Assembly (NCBI GenBank): GCA_949066965.1
Contig: CARTDA010000008.1
Location: 52,817-116,816, forward strand
Direction of reading: 5' to 3'
Origin: COE1 sp949066965
Lineage (GTDB): Bacteria > Bacillota > Clostridia > Lachnospirales > Lachnospiraceae
DNA length: 64,000 nt
The translations under genes were made by a program, and so were the position numbers. The notes under the pieces were generated by a model. It saw only the letters and a list, made by a program, of their open reading frames with translations, was not told the DNA's origin and ran no database searches. Positions 8,821-17,249 of this stretch are shown piece after piece (position 1 is the first letter of the stretch; the number at the start of each line of letters is the position of its first letter).

Positions 8821-9999
8821 ATGTACAAATCATTTTTGATAAAATACGCAGAGATTGGCGTGAAGGGAAAGAACAGATACATTTTTGAAGACAGACTCTG
8901 CGAGCAGATACGTTATGCACTGAGACGGTGCGAGGGCACATTTGAGGTGACAAAGTCGCAGGGGAGAATCTATGTCAATGCGCTGTCCGAATTTGACTAT
9001 GAGGAAACCGTGGAACAGTTAAAGACTGTGTTCGGCGTGACTGGAATCTGCCCCGTTGTCCATGTGGAAGACGAGGGCTTTGAAAAGCTCTGCGAGGATG
9101 TTGTCTGCTATATGGATAAAGTTTATCCGGATAAACACTTCACGTTTAAGGTGGAGGCACGCAGGGCGCGAAAAAATTATCCGAAAAATTCCATGGAAAT
9201 CAATTGTGATATCGGGGAAGCGCTGCTCAGGGCATTTCCTGATATCAGGGTTGACGTGCACAAACCGGATGTCATGCTGCGTATTGAAATACGTGAAAAA
9301 ATATATATTTATTCGACCGTCATCCCCGGACCCGGCGGACTTCCCATCGGGACAAACGGAAAGGGCATGCTGCTTTTATCGGGCGGGATTGACTCGCCAG
9401 TCGCAGGGTATATGATAGCAAAGCGCGGTGTAAAGATCGATGCGGTGTATTTTAGCGCACCGCCTTACACCAGTGAACGCGCGACCCAGAAAGTGATAGA
9501 CCTGGCAAAAATTGTCTCCAAATACAGTGGACCCATCAGCCTCCACATTATCAATTTTACCGAGATACAGCTCTATATTTACGAAAAGTGCCCGCATGAC
9601 GAGCTTACGATTATCATGCGCCGCTACATGATGCGTATTGCGGAGGAGCTTGCAAAACAGGATGGATGCCTGGGACTGATTACCGGAGAGAGCATCGGCC
9701 AGGTGGCGTCACAGACCATGCAGTCCCTGATGGCGACAAATGATGTCTGTACCCTTCCGGTGTACAGACCGCTGATTGGATTTGACAAGCAGGAAATTGT
9801 GGAGGTTTCGGAAAAGATTGACACCTATGAGACTTCGATTCTTCCTTATGAAGACTGCTGCACGATTTTTGTCGCAAAGCATCCGGTGACGAAGCCGAAC
9901 CTCAACGTGATAAGGATTCATGAGAAAAATCTTGAAGAAAAGATTGACGCGCTTGTCAGGACGGCGCTTGAGACAGAGGAGATTATCGAGATTGCATAG
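8821..9999 (+). CDS. thiI: tRNA 4-thiouridine synthetase ThiI (no rhodanese domain)
   Basis: Adenylates U8 of tRNA and replaces its oxygen with sulfur. The N-terminal ferredoxin-like/THUMP region (about 1-165) is followed by a PP-loop ATPase domain with LLLSGGIDSPVAGYM and the ITGESIGQVASQT segment. The protein stops at 392 residues, so the C-terminal rhodanese domain of the enterobacterial enzyme is absent. That fits the Gram-positive form, which takes sulfur from the neighbouring desulfurase. The start at 8821 (MYKSFLIKYAEIGVKGKN) has AGAAAGGAAG upstream. Confidence 0.95.
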   Translation: MYKSFLIKYAEIGVKGKNRYIFEDRLCEQIRYALRRCEGTFEVTKSQGRIYVNALSEFDYEETVEQLKTVFGVTGICPVVHVEDEGFEKLCEDVVCYMDKVYPDKHFTFKVEARRARKNYPKNSMEINCDIGEALLRAFPDIRVDVHKPDVMLRIEIREKIYIYSTVIPGPGGLPIGTNGKGMLLLSGGIDSPVAGYMIAKRGVKIDAVYFSAPPYTSERATQKVIDLAKIVSKYSGPISLHIINFTEIQLYIYEKCPHDELTIIMRRYMMRIAEELAKQDGCLGLITGESIGQVASQTMQSLMATNDVCTLPVYRPLIGFDKQEIVEVSEKIDTYETSILPYEDCCTIFVAKHPVTKPNLNVIRIHEKNLEEKIDALVRTALETEEIIEIA

Positions 10000-10005
10000 C
10001 AAGCC

Positions 10006-10031
10006 GCGCAGGAAAAGCCTTTGTCCTGCGC
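10006..10031 (+). terminator. Stem-loop after thiI
   Basis: An 8-bp perfect stem GCGCAGGA / TCCTGCGC (10006-10013, 10024-10031) lies just downstream of the thiI stop. There is no T-run after it on the plus strand, so termination may rest on the next hairpin at 10050. Confidence 0.45.
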
Positions 10032-10049
10032 ATAAAAAGCAAAACAAAA

Positions 10050-10085
10050 CCAGGTACATGATGACAGTGTACCTGGCAAGTTTTT
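10050..10085. terminator. Bidirectional terminator between thiI and the HPr-like gene
   Basis: A 9-bp perfect stem CCAGGTACA / TGTACCTGG (10050-10058, 10068-10076) is followed by CAAGTTTTT on the plus strand. On the minus strand it runs into a T-rich tract (complement of 10034-10049). It sits between two convergent genes and can serve both. Confidence 0.7.
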
Positions 10086-10159
10086 GGTTCGTCTCAATAT
10101 TGAAGACTGAGATTTAAGCGCAAATGCTTTCGCGGATGCGATACGGCTATGTATCGTCA

Positions 10160-10390
10160 TTAAACCAGATAAGGCTTCAGTACTTCCATAACCTCGTCTG
10201 TGCCGCCCTCAGCATGAATATTCAGATCGATTGGCTTAGATAAATCCAAGCTGAAGATACCCATGATTGATTTTGCATCAATAACGTATCTGCCTGAAAC
10301 AAGGTCAAAATCATAATCGAACTTTGTGATATCGTTAACGAAAGATTTTACCTTATCAATTGAGTTTAAAGAAATCTGAACTGTTTTCAT
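10160..10390 (-). CDS. HPr-family protein lacking the phosphorylatable histidine
   Basis: A 76-residue protein with the HPr fold. The regulatory-serine region is well kept (DAKSIMGIFSLDL, then NIHAEGG), but the N-terminal active-site motif GLHARPA is replaced by NSIDKVKSFVN, with no histidine. It therefore cannot act as a PTS phosphocarrier in the usual way. By analogy with Crh of Bacillus, a Ser-phosphorylated co-regulator role with CcpA is possible; this is inference. AGGAGG lies 8 nt before the start. A good promoter (10426-10454) and a terminator (10050) show that it is monocistronic. Confidence 0.85.
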   Translation of the reverse strand: MKTVQISLNSIDKVKSFVNDITKFDYDFDLVSGRYVIDAKSIMGIFSLDLSKPIDLNIHAEGGTDEVMEVLKPYLV

Positions 10391-10425
10391 TCTGACTACC
10401 TCCTTTTATTATACCTTCCTTTTTA

Positions 10426-10454
10426 ATAATAAAGGCAAACAGTGGAAAAGTCAA
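10426..10454 (-). promoter_or_regulatory. Sigma-70-type promoter of the HPr-like gene
   Basis: Read on the minus strand: TTGACT, 17-bp spacer, TATTAT, placed about 36 bp upstream of the start codon. Confidence 0.7.
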
Positions 10455-10600
10455 CCAAAGATAAGAAACAGTTGTCATGAAAATTGCTGAAATTATGCTA
10501 AAAATATGTACAAATTGACATTGCCGCCCAAACCATGCCTGAAAAATTCGACAGGACATGCATGTGGCAGGCATGATGCACAATGAAAGGATTATTATAA

Positions 10601-11932
10601 ATGAGAACAGTAGCGTACCATAATCTGGGCTGTAAGGTGAATGCATATGAAATGGATGCCATGCTGCAGGCGCTGCGCCAGAATGGGTATCAGGTTGTGC
10701 CGTTTGAGGAAAGGGCGGATATCTATATCGTAAACACCTGCACGGTGACAAACATAGCGGACAGAAAGAGCCGCCAGATGCTCCATAAGGCAAAAAAAAC
10801 GAATCCGGAGGGAATTGTCGTGGCGGTGGGCTGCTATGTACAGTCTGACACGCAGGCAGTCGGATCGGACAGCGCGGTTGACCTGATGGTGGGGAATAAC
10901 AGGAAAAAAGACCTGGTGGCAATTCTTGAGAATTATTTCGAGGGTATCAGCCAGGAGAGCGTGATTGACATCAACCACACGGCGGAATATGAGGAAATGC
11001 GTCTGACCACGACGGAGGAACATACGCGGGCGTATATCAAAATACAGGATGGCTGCAACCAGTTCTGCACATACTGTATGATACCATATGCGCGGGGGCG
11101 TGTCAGAAGCCGTAAAAAATCAGATGTCATTGAGGAAATAAAAGGGCTTGTCAAGACAGGATATAAGGAGTTCGTGCTGACAGGCATCCATATCAGCTCT
11201 TATGGCATGGATTTTAAGGGGCAACAGGAAAATCTGCTCACGCTGGCACAGGCAATTGACGGAATAGACGGTGTGGAGCGGCTTCGGCTGGGGTCGCTTG
11301 AGCCGCGTATTGTCACGGGGGAATTTGCGGAAGGCCTGGCGAAGCTGCGCCATATCTGTCCACATTTCCATCTGTCACTGCAAAGCGGATGCGAGACAGT
11401 GTTAAGGCGCATGAACCGCCACTATACACCAGAGGAGTATCTGCGGGGGGTGGAATGCCTGCGGCATGTGTTCGACCACCCGGCAATTACAACGGATATT
11501 ATTGTAGGATTTCCGGGCGAGACACCGGAGGAATTTGAGCAGACGAGGCAGTTTGCCGCTGACGTCCGCTTTTATGAGATGCATATTTTCAAGTATTCCA
11601 AAAGAAAGGGTACAAAGGCAGCGGTCATGCCCGGACAGATTCCGGAGGGGATAAAGACACAGCGCAGCGGTGTGCTGCAATGCATGGAATTGCAGGATTC
11701 AAAGGACTTCAGGGCGTTTTATGTCGGCAGTGACGTGGAGGTGCTGTTTGAAGAAAAAAAGGAAATTGGCGGACAGGAATACTGGGTGGGACATACAAGG
11801 GAGTACGTGAAGGTGGCTCTTTTAAGCCGCGATAACAGCCATGAAGGGCCGGAATATTTGCAAAACAGGCTGATATCAGGAAAAATCATGGGATTTTTGC
11901 AAAATGATGTATTAATTATGGAATGTAAATAA
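10601..11932 (+). CDS. mtaB: tRNA t6A37 methylthiotransferase MtaB
   Basis: Radical SAM enzyme that adds a methylthio group to t6A37 of ANN-decoding tRNAs. Domains in order: the N-terminal UPF0004 domain with its three cysteines (NLGCKVN, NTCTVTN, VGCYVQ), the radical SAM core with CxxxCxxC in QDGCNQFCTYCMIPYARG, and a C-terminal TRAM-like segment. HNLGCKVNAYE marks the MtaB rather than the MiaB or RimO subfamily. The length (443 aa) is normal and the start at 10601 has GAAAGG upstream. An 8-bp inverted repeat (CATGCCTG...CAGGCATG, about 10534-10575) lies in the leader. Confidence 0.95.
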   Translation: MRTVAYHNLGCKVNAYEMDAMLQALRQNGYQVVPFEERADIYIVNTCTVTNIADRKSRQMLHKAKKTNPEGIVVAVGCYVQSDTQAVGSDSAVDLMVGNNRKKDLVAILENYFEGISQESVIDINHTAEYEEMRLTTTEEHTRAYIKIQDGCNQFCTYCMIPYARGRVRSRKKSDVIEEIKGLVKTGYKEFVLTGIHISSYGMDFKGQQENLLTLAQAIDGIDGVERLRLGSLEPRIVTGEFAEGLAKLRHICPHFHLSLQSGCETVLRRMNRHYTPEEYLRGVECLRHVFDHPAITTDIIVGFPGETPEEFEQTRQFAADVRFYEMHIFKYSKRKGTKAAVMPGQIPEGIKTQRSGVLQCMELQDSKDFRAFYVGSDVEVLFEEKKEIGGQEYWVGHTREYVKVALLSRDNSHEGPEYLQNRLISGKIMGFLQNDVLIMECK

Positions 11933-11941
11933 ATGTAGCTA

Positions 11942-11970
11942 TTGAATTTTGTGTAAGATTAAGTTATTAT
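11942..11970 (+). promoter_or_regulatory. Promoter of the ireB-ruvX operon
   Basis: TTGAAT (11942-11947), 17-bp spacer, TATTAT (11965-11970), about 50 bp upstream of the ireB start codon. Confidence 0.7.
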
Positions 11971-12020
11971 AGTAATAACAGTGCAAAAACGGAAACCCGC
12001 CGATTGGAAGGAGCATAAGA

Positions 12021-12308
12021 ATGGAAGATTTGACACGCACACAATTTATACAGCTGACACCGGAGGATCTGGGAGAAGTGACCTCGGTGAAAGATGTGAT
12101 CGCTTCTGTGTATGCTGCCCTGACAGAGAAGGGGTATAATCCGGTCAATCAGATTGTCGGCTATATTATGTCGGGAGATCCGACATATATCACGAGTCAT
12201 AAAGGGGCGAGAGCCATGATTATGAAAGTGGAGCGGGACGAGCTTGTGGAGGAGATGCTCAAGGCATACATCAAAAATGCAGGCTGGCAGTTACAGTTCA
12301 GACCCTGA
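12021..12308 (+). CDS. ireB: IreB-family regulatory phosphoprotein (UPF0297)
   Basis: Small cytosolic protein of the UPF0297/IreB family (YrzL in Bacillus), described in Enterococcus as a substrate of the PASTA kinase IreK. The family core GYNPVNQIVGYIMSGDPTYIT is nearly complete, and the 95-residue length fits. It is the first gene of the conserved ireB-ruvX-DUF1292 group. Role in this organism is by family only. Confidence 0.93.
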   Translation: MEDLTRTQFIQLTPEDLGEVTSVKDVIASVYAALTEKGYNPVNQIVGYIMSGDPTYITSHKGARAMIMKVERDELVEEMLKAYIKNAGWQLQFRP

Positions 12309-12382
12309 CATGCGGACAGCTGATATAAGGAACCGAGGAAGAAAACAGTAACAGGGAAACTGTTATATTTTAGGAGAAGTAC

Positions 12383-12829
12383 ATGAGAAAAATGGGACTT
12401 GATTTTGGGTCAAAGACAGTGGGTGTCGCCATCAGTGACCCCCTTCTTGTCACGGCCCAGGGAATTGAGATTGTACGCAGGAAGTCTGAGAATAAGCTTC
12501 GCCAGACACTGGCGCGAATTGAGGAATTAATCACTGAGTACGAGGTGGATGAGATTGTGCTTGGCTACCCTAAGAACATGAATGATACAGAGGGGGAGCG
12601 GGCAGAAAAGACCCTTGCCTTTCAGGAAATGCTCGAGAGAAGGACAGGGCTTGATGTACAGCTGTGGGACGAACGCCTGACGACAGTAGCAGCAGATAAA
12701 GCGATGATGGAAGCCGGTATAAGACGTGAGGAGAGGAAAGAGCACGTTGACAGGATAGCGGCAGTTTTTATTTTGCAGGGTTATCTGGATTATCTGAAAA
12801 ATAAGGAAAACGGCAGTATTGCGTTTTAG
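12383..12829 (+). CDS. ruvX: Putative pre-16S rRNA nuclease / Holliday junction resolvase RuvX (YqgF)
   Basis: RNase H-fold protein, 148 aa. Conserved acidic positions are visible in MGLDFGSKTVGVAIS (Asp), VLGYPKNMNDTEG and VQLWDERLTT, and in the final HVDRIAAVFILQGYLDYL. Known homologues process 16S rRNA 5' ends. Second gene of the conserved group; DUF1292 follows after 20 nt. Confidence 0.94.
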   Translation: MRKMGLDFGSKTVGVAISDPLLVTAQGIEIVRRKSENKLRQTLARIEELITEYEVDEIVLGYPKNMNDTEGERAEKTLAFQEMLERRTGLDVQLWDERLTTVAADKAMMEAGIRREERKEHVDRIAAVFILQGYLDYLKNKENGSIAF

Positions 12830-12849
12830 AAAGGTTTGGGTTTGCGATA

Positions 12850-13110
12850 ATGGAAAAAATTACCTTTACGCCAGATGGGGAAGATACGGCAGTTGATTTT
12901 TACGTGCTGGAACAGACAACCATCGGCGGGGTGAATTATATTTTGGTAACAGATGCGGAAGAAGAGGAGGATGGCGAGGCGTATATTTTGAAAGCCAGTC
13001 ACGGGGCAGATGAAAATGAGCAGGTTTACAGTGTGGTAGATGATGATGATGAACTTGCTGCTGTCGCGGGCGTCTTTGAAAATATGCTGGATGACATCGA
13101 CCTTATCTAA
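12850..13110 (+). CDS. DUF1292-family protein (YrzB-like)
   Basis: Small acidic cytosolic protein, 86 aa. It has the family pattern of a beta-strand pair (VDFYVLEQTTIGGVNYILV), an acidic loop (DAEEEEDGEAYIL) and a terminal helix (ELAAVAGVFENML). Function is unknown. Its place right after ruvX matches yrrK-yrzB of Bacillus. Confidence 0.88.
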   Translation: MEKITFTPDGEDTAVDFYVLEQTTIGGVNYILVTDAEEEEDGEAYILKASHGADENEQVYSVVDDDDELAAVAGVFENMLDDIDLI

Positions 13111-13173
13111 ATATTTATAAGGAAACGGGACGGTATCCGGTTACGCGGAGAAAAACGTTGCAGGAGGTAAATT

Positions 13174-14847
13174 TTGAAACAGAACAAAAAACAAAATATG
13201 TCAAAGCTTAAGATTATTCCACTGGGAGGTCTTGAGCAGATTGGAATGAACATTACTGCCTTTGAGTATGAAGACAGTATTGTTGTGGTGGACTGCGGTC
13301 TGAGTTTCCCGGCGGATGATATGCTGGGTGTCGACCTGGTGATTCCGGATGTCACATACCTGAAAAACAATCAGGACAAAGTGAGGGGATTTGTGATTAC
13401 GCACGGACACGAGGATCATATCGGTGCGCTGCCGTATGTGCTCAAGGAACTCAATGTGCCGGTGTACGCCACAAAGCTTACGATGGGGATTATCGAGAAT
13501 AAGCTGACGGAGCACAACCTGATACACAATGTGCGCAGAAAGGTGGTCAAGTTCGGTCAGAATATCAATCTCGGATGTTTCCGGATCGAGTTTATCAAGA
13601 CAAACCACAGTATTGTGGATGCGGCAGCGCTTGCCATCTATTCACCGGCAGGAATTGTTGTGCATACGGGTGACTTTAAGGTCGATTATACGCCGGTATA
13701 TGGCGATGCGATTGATTTGCAGCGCTTTGCAGAGCTTGGAAAGAAGGGCGTACTGGCATTGATGTGTGACAGTACGAATGCCGAGCGGCCGGGTTTCACG
13801 CCGTCCGAGAAAAAGCTTGGGCCGGTATTCGACACATTGTTTGAGGAGCATAAAAAGACACGAATCATCATCGCCACTTTTGCTTCCAACGTCGACAGGG
13901 TACAGCAGATTATCAATACGGCGGACAAGTTTGGAAGAAAGGTGGTTGTCGAGGGTCGGAGCATGGTCAACATTATTGAGACGGCTTCCAACCTGAACCG
14001 CATCAGCATACCGGAAAACACGCTGATTGACATTGAGCGTCTGAAAAACTATCCGAAGGATAAGACAGTTATTATTACGACAGGAAGCCAGGGAGAGAGC
14101 ATGGCAGCGCTCAGCCGCATGGCGAGCGGGATGCACAAAAAGATTTCCATTGGAAAGGGAGACACGGTCATCTTTTCATCGAGTCCGATTCCGGGAAATG
14201 AAAAGGCGGTTACCAAGGTAATCAATGAATTGTTCAAAAAGGGCGCAGACGTGATTTTTCAGGACACACATGTGTCCGGACATGCCTGTCAGGAGGAAAT
14301 CAAGCTGATTTATACGCTGACAAAACCCAAATATGCGGTGCCGGTGCATGGCGAATATAAGCATTTAAAGGCGCAGGCAAAGATTGCAATGGATTTGGGT
14401 ATTGACAAGGATGATGTTTTTATTTTACAGTCAGGCGATGTGCTCTCGATGGATGAAGACAGTGCGAGTGTCACCGGAAAAGTGCCGGTGGGAGCCGTGC
14501 TTGTGGACGGACTTGGTGTCGGGGATGTCGGAAATGTTGTGCTGCGGGACAGGCAGCACCTTGCGGAGGACGGTATCCTGATTGTGGTCATGTCGCTTGA
14601 CGCCGGGTCGGGAGAACTGCTTGCAGGACCGGATATTGTATCGCGTGGTTTTGTGTATGTGAAGGAATCGGACGAGCTTCTGGAGGAGGCGAGAAAGCTG
14701 ATTGAGAAGGCAGTGATTGGCTGTCTCAAGAAAAATATTACCGACTGGGGCAAAATTAAGGGAACCATTAAAGATACGCTAAGCGAATATGTATGGAGAA
14801 AGACAAAGAGACGCCCAATGATACTCCCGATTATTATGGAGGTATAA
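13174..14847 (+). CDS. rnjA: Ribonuclease J
   Basis: Metallo-beta-lactamase/beta-CASP ribonuclease of the RNase J family, acting in mRNA turnover and rRNA maturation. It has the HGHEDHIGALPY zinc motif, HTGDFKVDY, the CASP region (MCDSTNAERPGFTPSE; VEGRSMVNI), HVSGHACQEE, and the C-terminal KTKRRPMILPIIMEV tail. The TTG start at 13174 is preferred because a perfect AGGAGG lies 6 nt upstream; the first ATG is 24 nt further on. The length of 557 aa is normal. Confidence 0.95.
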   Translation: MKQNKKQNMSKLKIIPLGGLEQIGMNITAFEYEDSIVVVDCGLSFPADDMLGVDLVIPDVTYLKNNQDKVRGFVITHGHEDHIGALPYVLKELNVPVYATKLTMGIIENKLTEHNLIHNVRRKVVKFGQNINLGCFRIEFIKTNHSIVDAAALAIYSPAGIVVHTGDFKVDYTPVYGDAIDLQRFAELGKKGVLALMCDSTNAERPGFTPSEKKLGPVFDTLFEEHKKTRIIIATFASNVDRVQQIINTADKFGRKVVVEGRSMVNIIETASNLNRISIPENTLIDIERLKNYPKDKTVIITTGSQGESMAALSRMASGMHKKISIGKGDTVIFSSSPIPGNEKAVTKVINELFKKGADVIFQDTHVSGHACQEEIKLIYTLTKPKYAVPVHGEYKHLKAQAKIAMDLGIDKDDVFILQSGDVLSMDEDSASVTGKVPVGAVLVDGLGVGDVGNVVLRDRQHLAEDGILIVVMSLDAGSGELLAGPDIVSRGFVYVKESDELLEEARKLIEKAVIGCLKKNITDWGKIKGTIKDTLSEYVWRKTKRRPMILPIIMEV

Positions 14848-14902
14848 AACTAACCGCATCTAAGGCAGCAAAATACGCAGCCTAAGATTTGCTAAGTTTT
14901 AA

Positions 14903-14922
14903 GGAGAACGCAGGCGTTCTCC
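14903..14922 (+). repeat. Stem-loop before the MltG-like gene
   Basis: A perfect 8-bp stem GGAGAACG / CGTTCTCC with a CAGG loop lies in the 104-bp gap. There is no T-run. It resembles the AGAACG-type hairpin at 17595 and may belong to the same family of intergenic hairpins. Confidence 0.4.
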
Positions 14923-14951
14923 GGTAATTATAGTAAACGTGGAGGAAAGTT

Positions 14952-15335
14952 ATGAATGTAAAACAGTTATTGGGAGCCGTCTCGGCGACAATCATTAAGA
15001 TTGCAGTTGCGGCGGTGGTTATTTCCGTGGTGTTCCGCCTTGCGGTGTACGCGTATGATTTTGGATATAAGGTGTTTGCGGATGTGCCTGTGAGTGAGGG
15101 AGAGGGCAGGATTGTGAATGTGGTCGTGTCTGCGGGGCAGTCCAGCAGGGAGCTTGCAAAGATACTTGAGGAAAAAGGACTGATTGAGGATGCAAATGTG
15201 TTTTATATTCAGGAGAGGCTTTCTGACTATAAGGATAAGCTGAAGCCAGGCATGTATGAACTCAGCACGGCAATGAATTCCCAGCAGATGCTCGAAATAT
15301 TGTGTGATGTAGAGGAAGAAACAGAGGAAAACTGA
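14952..15335 (+). CDS. Short MltG/YceG-like membrane protein
   Basis: A 127-residue protein with one N-terminal membrane helix (about 10-34) and then the LysM-like subdomain of endolytic transglycosylase MltG (VVVSAGQSSRELAKILEEKG, LKPGMYELSTAMNSQQML). The catalytic domain of full MltG (about 330-360 aa) is missing, so it cannot be the normal enzyme. Position after ruvX/DUF1292 equals yrrL (mltG) in Bacillus. Either this lineage uses a short form or the gene was cut when the downstream island arrived. The acidic EEETEEN end gives no sign of an abrupt break. Confidence 0.75.
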   Translation: MNVKQLLGAVSATIIKIAVAAVVISVVFRLAVYAYDFGYKVFADVPVSEGEGRIVNVVVSAGQSSRELAKILEEKGLIEDANVFYIQERLSDYKDKLKPGMYELSTAMNSQQMLEILCDVEEETEEN

Positions 15336-15566
15336 TAAATGGTAATACGAAATCCGGTGCGGATTGTGGTCAGAACACAATTGGCACCGGATTTTTTGGT
15401 GTATAAAACGAAAAATTTCGCAGATTTTCCTGTTCTGCGAAAAGTGGCAAAAAGCCTGATTTATAAAGGATACTATTTTGAGGTGACCACAAAAAAGACC
15501 ATGAATTTAATAAAAAAAGTAATTGTGCTTTGCTATCATGTAAGCAAACTGAGTTTGACTGACCAC

Positions 15567-15608
15567 AAAAAAGACCCTAAAAAAAATCCATTTTTCAGGG
15601 TCTTTTTT
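15567..15608 (+). terminator. Strong terminator with A/T tails
   Basis: A 12-bp stem AAAAAAGACCCT / AGGGTCTTTTTT (15567-15578, 15597-15608) with an 18-nt loop. It is symmetric, so it can act on both strands, and lies downstream of the mltG-like gene. Confidence 0.8.
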
Positions 15609-15670
15609 GCGTGAAACTGACGCTTCCATATGTTGCTATCTCCATTTGCCTTATGTTTTTGAAAAAAGAA

Positions 15671-15699
15671 TTGTCATTTCGGTTAAAACGTGGTAAACT
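15671..15699 (+). promoter_or_regulatory. Promoter upstream of the TnpB relative
   Basis: TTGTCA (15671-15676), 17-bp spacer, TAAACT (15694-15699). The transcript would pass through the second 27-bp hairpin and enter the TnpB-like gene about 150 bp later. Confidence 0.5.
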
Positions 15700-15847
15700 A
15701 TTGTCGATATAAAGTTATAGAATCGTATTTTTTAAGTATTTTAAAGAAAATATTTATAAATTTCGCAGAACAGGAAAGTCTGCGAAATATTCCAAAAAAA
15801 TCTTATACAATTTTTCTATATAATATATCAAATAGCGAAGGCAATTT

Positions 15848-17249
15848 GTGAAAAATGACAAACCGTCTGGATGGGTAGAAGAAATGTCCACTGACAACAC
15901 CATAACGAAAACAGTCTGGCAGTATAGCGAACCGTTGCCGGAGGAGACAATGGAGTTTCTAAAAGGCATTGCCCTTGATTGCTGCAAGGTCAAAAATTAT
16001 GTTTACAGAAAGTATTCAGGAATCAGAAATCAGAAATCTGGACAACCTGACACCGGTTTACGGCATTCTGAATGAGATGCGCCATTGCGGGCTGCGTGAG
16101 CAGTTAAACCTTCCGGCGGTATATTATGAGCTTGCCATAGCGGATGCCGTCACCAACATTAAATGCAGCTGGGGCACCGTGAAGAATAAGGTTGGCGAGT
16201 GCGTCTCGGCAAATGAGAATCTGAGTGATGATGACCGGAAATATTTGCGGACGGTCTTAAAGATGGGCGGCGTGTACGCTGCTATTTTAAATCGTCAGGA
16301 ATACGAGATGCCGCGAAATGCAGCGGGACTTGATATTGACGTAAAACGGCTGAACAATCTGCTGTGCAGGCTGACAAGAAGATACCTGACACAGCCCAGG
16401 ACAGAACGCGCGGATTCGTTCCGCATCTCGCCCAACGGATATTCCTATAAGGATGGCGCGATGCGCATTGTCTGCAGGATTCCGAGAAAGAGAATCTCCA
16501 TTCCGCTAAAAGACAACCGTACCTTTGACAGGCAGATTCAGGTGCACATCCGGCAGAATGATGTCATGCTTGCCGTGCCGTTTGAGTCCAGGGTAAAAAG
16601 ACATGAGGATTACGCAGGCACGATTTATGTCCATATTGGCAGTCAGAATATGTTTACACTTTCAAATGGCCACATATATGGAGCGGCGCTGGAAGATTTG
16701 ACAAATCCGGAAACGGAGCGTCTTGCAAGGAAAAACCGTGAACGCCGCAGGATGTACAATGCTTATGCGCAGAGCACTGAAAGCGGAAATGTGCATAAGG
16801 CAGAAAAGATAGCAGCCAACAACCTTGGAAAGTCCAAGTATGACAGGCAGAAAGAAAAGGAAAAGCTCCGGACGACAACCTTTATCAACGCTGAAATCAA
16901 CAGGATGATTAGGGAGGAAAAGCCTGCCCGGATTGTGGTAACGAAGCTGGTTACCAGAAACAGGACAAAAATATATGCGAAATCTGCCAACAGAAAGCTG
17001 ACCCGCAATTTTCACGGATATATCAGGCAAAGGCTGGCATATAAGTGCAGTGTCCACTCAATTGAATTTGTTGAGATTCACGCAGGCGGAACTGGCAATA
17101 TCTGTTCTGCGTGCGGTGCGGAGGGAAAAAGGCAGGGAAGGGAATTTGTGTGTGAAGGCTGCGGGCTGCATACCACAACAGCCTTGAATATGGCAAAAAA
17201 TATACAGCAGAAGTGTGAGCGGGCGACACTGGATAAAAAACAGGATTAA
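15848..17249 (+). pseudogene. TnpB/IS605 OrfB relative with dead RuvC site and a frameshift
   Basis: A TnpB-family (Cas12 ancestor) protein in two frames: the N-terminus starts with GTG at 15848 and continues +1 from about 16030. The switch falls at a 7-bp tandem duplication, AATCAGA twice (16021-16034). Removing one copy restores a continuous frame reading YSGIRNLDNLTPVYG. The C-terminal zinc ribbon (CSACG, CEGCG) is intact. All three RuvC acidic positions are replaced: His in YVHIG (codon 16632), Thr in RIVVTKLV (16941), and Thr/Ala in HTTTALNMAKNI (17175-17183, where DRDxNAA is expected). A nuclease-dead, TldR-like RNA-guided regulator or simple decay are both possible. No TnpA is nearby. 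Confidence 0.75.

Larger units (their letters stand above)
15416..15787. repeat. Inverted 27-bp hairpin repeats flanking a ~320-bp spacer
   Basis: Two 27-bp segments (15416-15442 and 15761-15787) are reverse complements with a single mismatch, and each folds by itself (TTTCGCAG ... CTGCGAAA). Between them are a 17-bp direct repeat (TGACCACAAAAAAGACC at 15484 and 15560), a terminator (15567-15608) and a promoter (15671-15699). The arrangement resembles the ends of a small transposable element beside the TnpB relative. Nothing in the spacer looks coding. Confidence 0.6.

Noticed and set aside
12841..12857. TTTGCGATAATGGAA shared with 17615, considered as an island attachment repeat
   Set aside because: The first copy is the DUF1292 ribosome/start region, well inside the core operon and not at an island edge; the match is short.
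15484..15576. Possible CRISPR array from TGACCACAAAAAAGACC repeats
   Set aside because: Only two copies, low complexity, one overlaps a terminator, and no cas genes are present.
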